37,277 nucleotides of DNA from CAZKCK01 sp964552325 (GCA_964552325.1 CAZKHA010000016.1:1-37277), one strand, 5' to 3'. Shown: positions 24,702-32,491, numbered from the stretch's first letter. The notes: generated from the sequence alone by a model not told the origin. Program-made: numbers and translations.

Positions 24702-25568
24702 TTATTCACCTGTTACAACTTGTGTATTTTCATCTTTTGGGGTTTCAGTAGGTGTTGTTTCGGGGGCAGTCGTTTGAACAGTTACCTCCGAATTTTTGCA
24801 GGTTTTCCTTTCTGCTGCCTTACGTTTCCCGCTGGTTGAGATATACTCGTCAATGGCCATAGTCATAGATGGGCAAGTTTTGGTTGGGGCCGTAACATGC
24901 ACATTAAATCCTTGGTTTTTAAGAGCTTTTTCGGTAGAAGCGCCAAATGCACCCAAAAGCAAATGGCCTTGTTTAAAGTTAGGATAGTTTTTCATCAGGG
25001 AATTTACACCTGCAGGGCTAAACAGTACAACTAAATCGTAATCAGTAAGTTTAATGCTTGTTAAATCGTTGCTAACTGTTTTATAAATCATGGCTGGGGT
25101 ATAGCTTACTCCATAATCGTCCATGAATTTTGGGATGTCGTTTTTAGCCAAATCAGTGCTGGGAATCAAGAACTTTTCGGTCTTATGCTTTTTGATAAGG
25201 TCGGCAAGGTCGGCCCAGGTTTGTTTGCCATGGAAAATCTTACGCTTACGGTATTGCACATATTTTTGCAGATAGAAAGCTATGGCTTCCGAAATGCAAA
25301 AGTACTTCATAGTCTCAGGCATTTCGATGCGCATTTCTTTCGAAATCCTAAAAAAAGAATCAACAGCATTACGGCTCGTAAGAATGATTGCTGTATGTTC
25401 TAAGATATTGATACGCTGCTTTCTAAATTCCTTGGTTGAAATACCTTCAACCCTGAAAAATTTAAAGTAGTCAATTTCAATGTTGTGCTTTTTAGCCAAC
25501 TGAGCATAAGGCGATTTTTCGCCATCAATTGGTTCGGGCTGAGAAACGAGGATTTTTTTTATCTTCAA
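24702..25568 (-). CDS. hemD: Uroporphyrinogen-III synthase family protein
   Basis: A 288-residue HemD-like protein. The two-lobed fold is visible through ILVSQPEPIDGEKSPYA at the start, ILTSRNAVDSFF (about 61-72), ISEAIAFYLQKY, KFLIPSTDLAKNDIP, DLVVLFSPAGVNSL (about 180-193) and LLGAFGASTEKAL. The family cyclises hydroxymethylbilane to uroporphyrinogen III in heme synthesis; sequence conservation in this family is low, so the activity is inferred. After about residue 245 there is a Lys-rich, then Thr/Pro/Glu-rich low-complexity tail (TVQTTAPETTPTETPKD) absent from typical HemD. It is followed by rnpA and preceded by the DUF4271 gene, a Bacteroidota gene order. Confidence 0.8.
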   Translation of the reverse strand: MKIKKILVSQPEPIDGEKSPYAQLAKKHNIEIDYFKFFRVEGISTKEFRKQRINILEHTAIILTSRNAVDSFFRISKEMRIEMPETMKYFCISEAIAFYLQKYVQYRKRKIFHGKQTWADLADLIKKHKTEKFLIPSTDLAKNDIPKFMDDYGVSYTPAMIYKTVSNDLTSIKLTDYDLVVLFSPAGVNSLMKNYPNFKQGHLLLGAFGASTEKALKNQGFNVHVTAPTKTCPSMTMAIDEYISTSGKRKAAERKTCKNSEVTVQTTAPETTPTETPKDENTQVVTGE

Positions 25569-25614
25569 GTCTTACGTGTTTTAAAGATTTAAAATGCGCA
25601 AAACAAGCCAAAGG

Positions 25615-26514
25615 CTACGCAAAATGGTGGTTTTTCAGAATCTTAACCACTATCAATATGGGTAAAATTTCGAGGGTGCAAAGGTAAACAAAAATATAAA
25701 CTCCCGCAAACCTTAAGTCTTGAAATCCGACAACAAAACCCCTTATAAACTTATAAACATTTAGTAATAAGACTAATACACCAGCAACTATAAGAAAATA
25801 AACATTGTTACTCCCGGGTAATAAAGCTGCGCCTGCGGCGAGCGGAAGCAAGATGATGCCTTGTATAATGGTAAAGAGCCTGATATTTAGCCTGTACTGA
25901 AATGAAAGCCCTGGGGTTTTAAACAACCATCCCAAAAAACTGATGACCCCTAGCTTGGTATTAAAAAGTGCCAATGTTAGGATGAAAATTGCTAAGAACT
26001 GGATAAATCCCTCTATTAACAATCCTTGCGGTATTAATTCCTTGATAAGTAAATATATAGCTAAACTAAAGGTTATTAGGTAATTAAGCGTTAAATAGAT
26101 ACGCATGGGTGGGCTAAAGGATTCCCCTTCACGTAATAAAAGGCTCATATGCCTGCTCGAAAAGGGTGCTAAGAGTACAATCCTTAGTTTTTTGTAATAG
26201 ACAAACCGGATTAGTGCCAAAATAAATATGCTGAACAATAGTATGCTTGGCAACCATTCGGGTGTACGCTCAATTAACGAGTACCCCCAGTTATCGGTTT
26301 TGTGCAAAGCATGCCCCTTAAAGAAACTTTGAGGTGGGTAGAAATCCTTTTTGGTGGAATCATTTACAAGTGGACCAAGAATAACCGAATGGCCATTGCT
26401 GTCAGCAGAAGAGGCTTGGGTAAGATAAGCAGCATACTCGCTGGCAGCGTTCGCAGTATCGTTACTTAAACCTTTGTGTATGACCGGAAGTTTCGGAATG
26501 GCCGTGCTATCCAT
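25615..26514 (-). CDS. DUF4271 membrane protein
   Basis: A 299-residue integral membrane protein of the Bacteroidota DUF4271 family, with about six helices after a hydrophilic N-terminus (1-80). Motifs include FSPPMRIYLTLNYLITFSL and TIIQGIILLPLAAGAALLP, and the protein ends LPILIVVKILKNHHFA. Its function is unknown; genes of this family commonly precede hemD-like genes, as here. The open frame begins at 26613 inside the thioredoxin gene, but a TATTTTTG -7 element lies between, so the ATG at 26514 is preferred. A longer product from an upstream start cannot be excluded. Confidence 0.75.
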   Translation of the reverse strand: MDSTAIPKLPVIHKGLSNDTANAASEYAAYLTQASSADSNGHSVILGPLVNDSTKKDFYPPQSFFKGHALHKTDNWGYSLIERTPEWLPSILLFSIFILALIRFVYYKKLRIVLLAPFSSRHMSLLLREGESFSPPMRIYLTLNYLITFSLAIYLLIKELIPQGLLIEGFIQFLAIFILTLALFNTKLGVISFLGWLFKTPGLSFQYRLNIRLFTIIQGIILLPLAAGAALLPGSNNVYFLIVAGVLVLLLNVYKFIRGFVVGFQDLRFAGVYIFVYLCTLEILPILIVVKILKNHHFA

Positions 26515-26534
26515 TAAGTTTGAATATGGGGCTG

Positions 26535-26542
26535 CAAAAATA
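26535..26542 (-). promoter_or_regulatory. -7 element (TATTTTTG) for the DUF4271 gene
   Basis: Exact TAnnTTTG match on the minus strand, between the thioredoxin stop and the ATG at 26514, 20 bp before that ATG. No -33 TTG at the usual spacing. Confidence 0.35.
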
Positions 26543-26549
26543 ACACTTT

Positions 26550-26849
26550 CTAGGCGTATTGGTTTAGTAAACCTAGAAGTTGTGTTTTTTGTGCCACACC
26601 CGATTGCCGCCATACTGCTTGCCCCCTTTTAAATAGCACAAGGGTAGGCACGCTTTGTATGCCATAACGCATTGCTATTGCTTGGTTTTTGTCAACATCA
26701 ATCTTGATTATGCGTGCTTTGTTGTTCAATAATGGGGCTATTTCTGCTAGAATTGGGGCTTGCACTTTGCATGGGCCGCACCATTCTGCAAAAAAATCAA
26801 CCAAAACGGGTGTGTCGGATGCAATTAATTGATCGAAATTTCCTTTCAT
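26550..26849 (-). CDS. Soluble thioredoxin
   Basis: A 99-residue thioredoxin with the canonical active site Cys24-Gly-Pro-Cys27 in FFAEWCGPCKVQAPIL, the VDKN turn and the cis-proline loop IQSVPTLVLFKRG. It lacks a signal peptide or membrane helix and so is cytoplasmic. It starts 2 bp after the NapH-like ferredoxin gene and is the last gene of the redox operon that begins with OsmC. A second thioredoxin, membrane-anchored, and a thioredoxin reductase are in the same operon, suggesting a split of jobs between the two thioredoxins. Confidence 0.93.
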   Translation of the reverse strand: MKGNFDQLIASDTPVLVDFFAEWCGPCKVQAPILAEIAPLLNNKARIIKIDVDKNQAIAMRYGIQSVPTLVLFKRGQAVWRQSGVAQKTQLLGLLNQYA

Positions 26850-26851
26850 GG

Positions 26852-27358
26852 CTATATTCCTTTTCGCGTATATTTTAAGCTTCCATGATTACAAACCCCG
26901 ACACATGCTAGGCATTTAGAACACGTATAACTTTCGCCAGGCCTTTGTTTATCAGGTTTGTACAAACTATATTTTTCAGGTTCTAGGCTTGCAATGTAGC
27001 AAACCTTATCACAGGCACCACAATTTTTGCAGCTATCGGCACTTAGTTTTATCCTAAATAGCGAGAATTTGTTTAGCCATCCTGATATCCATGCTATTGG
27101 ACAGCCTAATTTGTGGTACATATACATTTGCCGGACTTTACCCCCGGGGCTCAACCCCAACAACAATTCCATAATCAGCCCCATGGGGCAAAGCCAGCGG
27201 CAAAAAACCTTCCCAAAAACAATTCCAGTTACTACGCCAATCAATAAGATGTACCAAAGTGAAAAACCATACCATGAAATGAGCACATAAAGGCTTATCC
27301 CCATTAGTGATAATATGGACATCCTACTTGAAATCAGTTTTTTGGATATGGTTTTCAT
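26852..27358 (-). CDS. NapH/CcoG-like membrane 4Fe-4S protein
   Basis: A 168-residue membrane iron-sulfur protein. One or two helices occupy about 14-50, then FGKVFCRWLCPMGLIMELL carries the Cys53/Cys57 motif of NapH/NosR/CcoG proteins, and Cys86 follows. The C-terminal half holds two classical cluster motifs, Cys110-113-116-120 and Cys146-149-152-156. It is shorter than NapH (about 290 residues) and has fewer helices. It lies between the two thioredoxin genes with gaps of 10 and 2 bp, so a link between membrane electron carriers and the thiol pool is likely, but the partner is not known. Confidence 0.82.
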   Translation of the reverse strand: MKTISKKLISSRMSILSLMGISLYVLISWYGFSLWYILLIGVVTGIVFGKVFCRWLCPMGLIMELLLGLSPGGKVRQMYMYHKLGCPIAWISGWLNKFSLFRIKLSADSCKNCGACDKVCYIASLEPEKYSLYKPDKQRPGESYTCSKCLACVGVCNHGSLKYTRKGI

Positions 27359-27368
27359 TGTGTGTGTG

Positions 27369-27785
27369 CTATGCGTTGTTCAGTTGCTTCATCAGAAAAT
27401 CCTTCGGTTTGACCCCTACAAAACGGTTAATCTCTTTTCCGTTTTTAAACAAGATCATCGTGGGGATACCACGTACATTGTACTTAGCCGAAACTGATTG
27501 ATAATCCTCTACATTAAGCTTCCCAATGTGCCTGCCTTCCCCAAGTTCGTTGGCCATTTCGTTTAGTACGGGTGCCATCATTTTGCAGGGCATACACCAC
27601 GACGCCCAAAAATCCACCAATATCACACCTTCTTTTATTTGATTTTGAAAGTTCTTGTCAGTAAGTGTTTTAATCTTTTCAGAATCAGCTTCTAAGGGTG
27701 TGTTTTTCATTTTACGGTAGGTGTAAGCCATGTATCCAAAGGCAGCCGCAAATACTAATAATACTAATACGATAGTTGGTATCAT
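27369..27785 (-). CDS. Membrane-anchored thioredoxin
   Basis: A 138-residue thioredoxin with one N-terminal membrane helix (2-20, MIPTIVLVLLVFAAAFGYM) followed by the basic turn YRKMKN and the thioredoxin fold. The active site is Cys64-Met-Pro-Cys67 in FWASWCMPCKMMAPVL, with Met in place of Gly, and the cis-Pro loop is VRGIPTMILFKNG. The positive residues after the helix favour the fold being in the cytoplasm, but a periplasmic orientation cannot be excluded. The start overlaps the trxB stop by 4 bp, indicating translational coupling. Confidence 0.9.
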   Translation of the reverse strand: MIPTIVLVLLVFAAAFGYMAYTYRKMKNTPLEADSEKIKTLTDKNFQNQIKEGVILVDFWASWCMPCKMMAPVLNEMANELGEGRHIGKLNVEDYQSVSAKYNVRGIPTMILFKNGKEINRFVGVKPKDFLMKQLNNA

Positions 27786-28729
27786 GATTTTGTTTCTGTT
27801 AATTGTTTGTTTTTAAGTTTGTGGAGGTAGTCAGAGGCAGCTAGCGCGGCAATTGTGCCATCGCTAACAGCAGTAGTAACCTGGCGGTAGCGTTTTGCTA
27901 TGCTGTCGCCAGCAGCAAAAACACCTGCAATATTGGTTGACATATCATTCGTTACCTTAATTTCGCCCCATTGGTTGGTTTCAACAGCATGGTCTAAAAA
28001 TTCGGTGTTGGGCACATAACCAATAAAGATAAACACCCCATCGGTATTAAACTGCATAACCTCGTTGGTTAATAGGTTTTTAATGTCGATGGATACCAGT
28101 TTTTCGTTCCCATGAAAGGCTGTAATGGCTGATTGCATCATGAAGTTGATTTTAGGATTGCTTTTAGCCTCGGCAATAGCATGTTCAAATGCTTGGAAAT
28201 GATCGAACTGGTGTACAATCGTAACTTTGGTGGCATATTTTGTAAGCGATACGGCTTCTTCAAGCGCAGAATTACCGCCCCCAACCACTACAATCTCTTT
28301 TCCAGTAAAAAAATCACCATCGCAAGTAGCGCAATAAGAAATCCCTCGGCCCTTAAATTGAGCCTCACCCGGAACGTTTAAGGTGCGCGACCTACCGCCT
28401 GGCGAAAGTATGATGGCATTTGCCGTATAAATTTTGCCATCTTCGGTGTGGATGGATTTTAGTTCTCCTTGCAAATCAAACTGTGTAATGCTGATGTTTG
28501 ATTTTATGTCGCAGCCAAAAGTCTTGGCTTGTTTGCGCATGATGTTTGCCAGTTGATAGCCGCTGATGCTTTCAACACCAGGGTAATTCGCAATTTCGTG
28601 GGTTAGTACCATTTGGCCACCAGCAGGTCCTTCATTAATTATTAAAGTACGTACCCTGGCACGCGATAAGTAAATCCCTGCCGTCAACCCGGCAGGGCCT
28701 CCTCCTATAACTATTGCATCATAATGCAT
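27782..28729 (-). CDS. trxB: Thioredoxin-disulfide reductase
   Basis: A 315-residue flavoprotein thioredoxin reductase that transfers electrons from NAD(P)H through FAD to thioredoxin. It has the FAD-binding GGGPAGLTAG (9-18), the redox-active Cys133-Ala-Thr-Cys136 in SYCATCDGDFF, the second nucleotide-binding fold VVVGGGNSALEEA, and the FAD-binding end GVFAAGDS. Length and order match bacterial TrxB. It is the centre of a redox operon: upstream a CX6C thioredoxin-like protein (27-bp gap), downstream the membrane thioredoxin (4-bp overlap). The cofactor choice cannot be fixed from sequence by eye: the second fold has HQFDHFQAFE where NADPH enzymes have HRRDxxRA. Confidence 0.95.
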   Translation of the reverse strand: MHYDAIVIGGGPAGLTAGIYLSRARVRTLIINEGPAGGQMVLTHEIANYPGVESISGYQLANIMRKQAKTFGCDIKSNISITQFDLQGELKSIHTEDGKIYTANAIILSPGGRSRTLNVPGEAQFKGRGISYCATCDGDFFTGKEIVVVGGGNSALEEAVSLTKYATKVTIVHQFDHFQAFEHAIAEAKSNPKINFMMQSAITAFHGNEKLVSIDIKNLLTNEVMQFNTDGVFIFIGYVPNTEFLDHAVETNQWGEIKVTNDMSTNIAGVFAAGDSIAKRYRQVTTAVSDGTIAALAASDYLHKLKNKQLTETKS

Positions 28730-28756
28730 GTTTGCTTGTATTATCCTTAGGATTAA

Positions 28757-29101
28757 TTATTGGCTAAACTGTTCGTTGAGTATGCTTGTTACTTGAGCCC
28801 TGCTTTGAATACTCGAAGTAGCTTTTGCAACTTTTCCGTTCTTGTAGTAAATGGTGAAAGGTATCCCCATAAAACCCCTAACTTCAGGAAGATTGCGGAT
28901 AACGTGTGCTTCGGGGTTATCAAATTCCATATCATAAAACTGAACATGTTGGTAATCGCCTTCAATATCTTCCATGATACCATAAACGGGAATGCACATG
29001 GGTCCCATGCGGCCACAACATACCATTACGTTTTCGTTTTCGTTGATGGCTTTTTGATGCTCTTCAGCAGTGTAAAGGTGTTTGAGATTTGTGTATAACA
29101 T
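28757..29101 (-). CDS. Thioredoxin-like protein with CX6C motif
   Basis: A 114-residue thioredoxin-fold protein. The fold is recognised by ENVMVCCGRMGPMCIPVYG in the place of the active-site strand and helix, FYDMEFDNPEAHVIRNLPEV, and the cis-Pro loop FMGIPFTIYYKNGKV. The expected WCGPC is replaced by Cys28-Cys29-Gly-Arg-Met-Gly-Pro-Met-Cys36, so the redox pair is separated by six residues. The motif seems intact and conserved in style with proteins of anaerobes, so it is probably functional rather than decayed. It precedes trxB by 27 bp, which suggests it may be reduced by TrxB or act on a special substrate. Confidence 0.8.
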   Translation of the reverse strand: MLYTNLKHLYTAEEHQKAINENENVMVCCGRMGPMCIPVYGIMEDIEGDYQHVQFYDMEFDNPEAHVIRNLPEVRGFMGIPFTIYYKNGKVAKATSSIQSRAQVTSILNEQFSQ

Positions 29102-29143
29102 TGTATGTAAGTTTATTATGATTAATTTTGATATGATTTCGCT

Positions 29144-29560
29144 CTATTCAATTATTCTAATTTCGTGGGTTATGGGCATGGCCTTACGATAGACCTCTGA
29201 AACGCCACAGTATTTTTCTTGTGAAAGCTCAATGGCTTTTTCGAGCTTTTCTTTATCGAGGTTTGTGCCTTTGAAGCTGTAAATAATATGCATAGAAGTG
29301 TAATGCTTAGGATGTTCTTCGGTAACTTCTGCCTCTACATCCACGTGAAAATCTTCAACTTCCACGCGCATTTTTTTAAGGATGCTGATTACATCCATTC
29401 CTGTGCATCCTGCCAATGCTACTAACATTAGCTCTTTGGGTCTTGGGCCTGAGTCTTCGCCACCAACTAGTGGCAAGGCATCAATGGTAAGATGGTGGCC
29501 GCTAACATGGGCATCAAACTTCATATTGCCCATCCACTTGGTTCCTATCGTATGTTTCAT
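29144..29560 (-). CDS. OsmC-family peroxiredoxin-like protein
   Basis: A 138-residue OsmC/Ohr-family protein (YhfA-like subgroup), which reduces organic hydroperoxides or handles thiol-bound species. Cys52 in ALAGCTGMDVISIL and Cys118 in EKYCGVSEVYR are the two conserved reactive cysteines; the start MKHTIGTKWMGNMKFDA and GEDSGPRPKELML also fit. It is the first gene of the minus-strand redox operon, 42 bp upstream of the CX6C thioredoxin-like gene. A TAATTTTG -7 element lies before it. It is divergent from the Crp/Fnr gene, the most obvious candidate regulator. Confidence 0.9.
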   Translation of the reverse strand: MKHTIGTKWMGNMKFDAHVSGHHLTIDALPLVGGEDSGPRPKELMLVALAGCTGMDVISILKKMRVEVEDFHVDVEAEVTEEHPKHYTSMHIIYSFKGTNLDKEKLEKAIELSQEKYCGVSEVYRKAMPITHEIRIIE

Positions 29561-29586
29561 AATTTTCTTGTATTAATTTGGTGCTG

Positions 29587-29594
29587 CAAAATTA
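29587..29594 (-). promoter_or_regulatory. -7 element (TAATTTTG) for the redox operon
   Basis: Exact TAnnTTTG match on the minus strand 27 bp upstream of the OsmC start codon, in the divergent spacer to the Crp/Fnr gene. No -33 TTG at a 19-bp distance. Confidence 0.4.
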
Positions 29595-29683
29595 CGCTGA
29601 CAATTCACCCTCTTTTTCAGCAGCCGATGCTTGCTTCACAAGCTTGCAATTGAATTACCTCAACTTTTTTATTGATTTAATCC

Positions 29684-29691
29684 TAAATTTG
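29684..29691 (+). promoter_or_regulatory. Possible -7 element (TAAATTTG) for the Crp/Fnr gene
   Basis: Exact TAnnTTTG match on the plus strand, but about 100 bp before the Crp/Fnr start and without a well-spaced -33, so only tentative. I saw no clear palindromic Crp/Fnr site (TTGAN6TCAA type) in this 232-bp divergent spacer. Confidence 0.25.
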
Positions 29692-29792
29692 CCAGCAAAT
29701 AATGGGCGAGAACCACATTGATATGCAGTTGTTAGTTGTATAGCGCTGATATTGTGTAATTAGTGTGGTTTTAGCCTTATTGCTTACATCCT

Positions 29793-30488
29793 ATGCGAAC
29801 CCTATCAGAAACCGACAACGAGTATAATTGCGATATATCGGCGCCTTGTTTTAAGTACTTATCAGCAGAAGAAACCATGCTTATAAGTGCAAGCAAGACC
29901 CAAGTACTGTTTAAAAAAGGCGAAAACCTTACTAAGCAGGGTGCTTTTGCGTCCTATGTCCTCTTTATAATAGAAGGCATTGCAAAACAGTTCGTTGAAG
30001 ATGATGGACAACGTAACTATAATTTGCAATTGGTAAGTGCTGGCACGTTTGTAGGTTTATCATCCGTCTTTACCAAGAACACCTTTGATTATACAACCAC
30101 AGCCTTAAGCGACACGCGTGTTTTCTTAATAGAGAATGCTGCAATTGCCAACGTGGGCAAATCAAACGCTTTGTTCGCCTACAATATCATACAGCGTTAC
30201 TGCAAGCAAAATGCTTCATTGTTTCAAACTATCCGTAATCTGGTACACAAGCAAATGAATGGGCGAATGGCTGACACCTTGCTTTATCTGTTGCCCGAAA
30301 ACTTTGGGGGCCTTGATGTTACCTCATTGCTTTCACGCAAGGATATTGCCGATTTTGCGGGTATATCTACCGAAAGTGCGGTTAAAATTTTAAAGACCTT
30401 CGAGAAAGAAAGTCTTATAAGCCTTGATGAAAAGAGTGTTAAGGTATTAAATAAGCCTGCTTTGGAGGCCATTAGCAAAAATGGCTAG
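29793..30488 (+). CDS. Crp/Fnr-family transcription regulator
   Basis: A 231-residue regulator with a cyclic-nucleotide-binding-like beta-roll (about 20-135; FKKGENLTKQGAFASYVLFIIEGIAK and SAGTFVGLSSVF) and a C-terminal winged helix (LLSRKDIADFAGISTESAVKILKTFEKE). The recognition helix ISTESAVKILK has the Glu-Ser pair of FNR. Cys13 and Cys19 at the N-terminus and Cys139 are the only cysteines, so an FNR-like four-Cys cluster is not present in the usual form. It is divergent from the OsmC-thioredoxin operon and 43 bp upstream of the AraC-type gene. The ligand is unknown. Confidence 0.9.
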   Translation: MRTLSETDNEYNCDISAPCFKYLSAEETMLISASKTQVLFKKGENLTKQGAFASYVLFIIEGIAKQFVEDDGQRNYNLQLVSAGTFVGLSSVFTKNTFDYTTTALSDTRVFLIENAAIANVGKSNALFAYNIIQRYCKQNASLFQTIRNLVHKQMNGRMADTLLYLLPENFGGLDVTSLLSRKDIADFAGISTESAVKILKTFEKESLISLDEKSVKVLNKPALEAISKNG

Positions 30489-30531
30489 GTTTCATGAATG
30501 CCAATGTAAACAATGTTAAATAGTTGACAGA

Positions 30532-31671
30532 ATGGAATATGTGCTTTTGTTGGGTGTGTTCGAGGCAGGCTTTTTGGCCTTGTTGCTTTATACCAAACGA
30601 AATAAGGTGCTGCCCGATAAAATCTTGGCAAGTTTGTTTTTGCTTTATGCCCTTACCATTTTGCTAAGTTTTGTGGAGGTTTATAACCGAAAAAACGCTT
30701 ACCCATATCCGTTTTTGCTTAACCTGGCACCGTGCCTTATTGTTTTGCATGGGCCAGCAATCTGGTTTTATGTTCGGAGCCAAATAACGGCTACCTTTAA
30801 GTTTAGGTTTATCTATTTGCTTCATTTTTTGCCCTTTACGGTTTTTCTGGTCGATTATTTTTACCGCCAATTAACCTTTTCTTCTGAAGAGTTGGTTGAT
30901 ATTGCTATAAACGAGGATTTTAAGCATTGGCTTGTTTACAAGGTCTTTGTATTGATAATCGCGCTATCTTCCGTAGTTTATCAAGCCTGGGGTTTGTGGT
31001 TGCTCAAGAGGTATAACCATGTCATGAAAAACTTTTTCTCGAGCCCCAATCAATTTGATATGCAGTGGCTCCGGATTTTGTTGACGTCCACCTTGATCAC
31101 CTATCTAGTTATCAATGCGTTCTTTGTAGTTGATTTATTTGTTCATTTCTTGCCATTCAGCAGTATGCAACCCATAAGTTTTGTTGTGGCCACGGTTTAC
31201 ATCTTGTTTCTGGGTTATTATGGGCATCGCCAAACCAATGTTTTTGCCTCGAACAGCTTACCCATAAATGTAGAAGCCGTACCACAGCCCCATCTAAGCC
31301 CCGATCCAATTGATGAAAAAGAAGAACGCTTTGTTTATGCGTTGATGAATTACATGAGTGTAGAGAAGCCTTACACCGACTCAAGCCTTACATTGACTAA
31401 ATTGGCTGATAATATGCTGGTTACGCCTGAATTTCTTTCGTCAATACTGAATGGCCGGCTTAACCGTAATTTCTTCGATTTTGTAAATCATTATCGGGTT
31501 GAGGAGTTTAAAAAGCGCTGCAACGATGCCAGTAACCAGAATTTTACCTTACTGGGAATAGCCTATGACTGTGGCTTTAACTCAAAAGCAACTTTTAACC
31601 GGGTTTTTAAACAATATACTGGCCTTACTCCAAGCGAATATAAATCAGCGCATTCTGTAAAGAGAGACTAG
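30532..31671 (+). CDS. Membrane-anchored AraC-type regulator
   Basis: A 379-residue protein with six to seven membrane helices (about residues 4-230) followed by an AraC-type DNA-binding domain (about 275-375). The latter has LTLTKLADNMLVTPEFLSSILN as the first helix-turn-helix and TLLGIAYDCGFNSKATFNRVFKQYTGLTPSEYK as the second with the family signature. This layout is common in Bacteroidota, where the membrane part probably senses a small lipid-soluble or envelope signal. It starts 43 bp after the Crp/Fnr gene. A 15-bp inverted repeat downstream, before the next gene, is a candidate binding site. Confidence 0.9.
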   Translation: MEYVLLLGVFEAGFLALLLYTKRNKVLPDKILASLFLLYALTILLSFVEVYNRKNAYPYPFLLNLAPCLIVLHGPAIWFYVRSQITATFKFRFIYLLHFLPFTVFLVDYFYRQLTFSSEELVDIAINEDFKHWLVYKVFVLIIALSSVVYQAWGLWLLKRYNHVMKNFFSSPNQFDMQWLRILLTSTLITYLVINAFFVVDLFVHFLPFSSMQPISFVVATVYILFLGYYGHRQTNVFASNSLPINVEAVPQPHLSPDPIDEKEERFVYALMNYMSVEKPYTDSSLTLTKLADNMLVTPEFLSSILNGRLNRNFFDFVNHYRVEEFKKRCNDASNQNFTLLGIAYDCGFNSKATFNRVFKQYTGLTPSEYKSAHSVKRD

Positions 31672-31683
31672 TCATGAGCCTTA

Positions 31684-31712
31684 CAGTTTGGTAAACTGAG
31701 ACCCTTTTAGGG
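31684..31712. repeat. Two small inverted repeats before the outer-membrane protein gene
   Basis: CAGTTT-GGT-AAACTG (31684-31698) is a perfect 6-bp-arm palindrome, followed by CCC-TTTTA-GGG (31702-31712). They could form a weak terminator for the AraC-type gene or an operator for the next gene. No T run follows the second, so termination is doubtful. Confidence 0.4.
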
Positions 31713-31773
31713 CACCATGATACGCCTATTTGGGATGGTAGCGCTTACTTTGCCCCATCAAATTTTTTTAACG

Positions 31774-32472
31774 ATGGAAGCGATTGTAAGGAAAATGATT
31801 ATTGCAATTCTATTCTTGTGTGCATCGTGCACGGTACAGCAAAGCGATCAAACCACTGCATGGAAACCTCGGTTTGAGGTTATAGCGGGCGTTAACTCGG
31901 GCGGGATTGTAGAAAACACCAACATGGAAGAAGTTGGCTCGGAACCTGATGCCTTTACGGGGGCCACAACTAAAAGCGGGTCCAAAGCAGGGTTTAATGT
32001 GGGCGGTCATGTACTATTACCCGTTTGGTCGCAGGCAATGCTTACAGGCGTGGAACTCATGCACAACAATCAAGAGTTCTTTTACAACGATGCACAAATG
32101 GGTTATTATGGACTCCGGAAAATTGGAATGACCCAAGTAATGGTGCCACTGTGTTTTCAGGCTGGCTTTTTCCGTAAGCAGCAGCCCGATGGCTTGTTGA
32201 AGCTGAAAATTGGGTATGTATCGCAGTTTAATTTGGTTGATGTAACTGACGATGGTCCAGACTTGCCAACGTATAGCCATAACTTGTATTCGGGTGGTTT
32301 AACCCTGGGTATTAGCCTAACTCCATTTAGGTTTTATAATGGCGCACGCCTTGGCTTTTATGTTGATGGTTATCGCGGAACCCAAATCTATGAAGACTAT
32401 TACAATCAGCCAGGTTTTAAGATCCCAGGTTCTAGTTTTGTGCGGGGTGGTGTAATTTTTCAATTTAAATAA
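31774..32472 (+). CDS. Outer-membrane beta-barrel protein (PorT-like), possibly lipid-anchored
   Basis: A 232-residue exported protein. The ATG at 31774 gives a signal peptide (MEAIVRKMIIAILFLCASC), with a Cys that could be lipidated though the -3 position is not ideal; an ATG at 31795 is a second option. The body alternates polar and aromatic residues (FEVIAGVNSGG, AGFNVGGHVLLPVW, LKLKIGYVSQFNL, LYSGGLTLGIS, FVRGGVIFQFK) and ends in Phe-Lys, typical of small Bacteroidota outer-membrane barrels. No specific function can be given. It is 102 bp after the AraC-type gene and 19 bp before the flavodoxin gene. Confidence 0.72.
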   Translation: MEAIVRKMIIAILFLCASCTVQQSDQTTAWKPRFEVIAGVNSGGIVENTNMEEVGSEPDAFTGATTKSGSKAGFNVGGHVLLPVWSQAMLTGVELMHNNQEFFYNDAQMGYYGLRKIGMTQVMVPLCFQAGFFRKQQPDGLLKLKIGYVSQFNLVDVTDDGPDLPTYSHNLYSGGLTLGISLTPFRFYNGARLGFYVDGYRGTQIYEDYYNQPGFKIPGSSFVRGGVIFQFK

Positions 32473-32491
32473 TCTTAAAAATTCTAACAAC

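Noticed and set aside
29793..30488. True FNR with an N-terminal four-cysteine oxygen-sensing cluster
   Set aside because: Only two N-terminal cysteines and one distal cysteine are present, not the FNR pattern.
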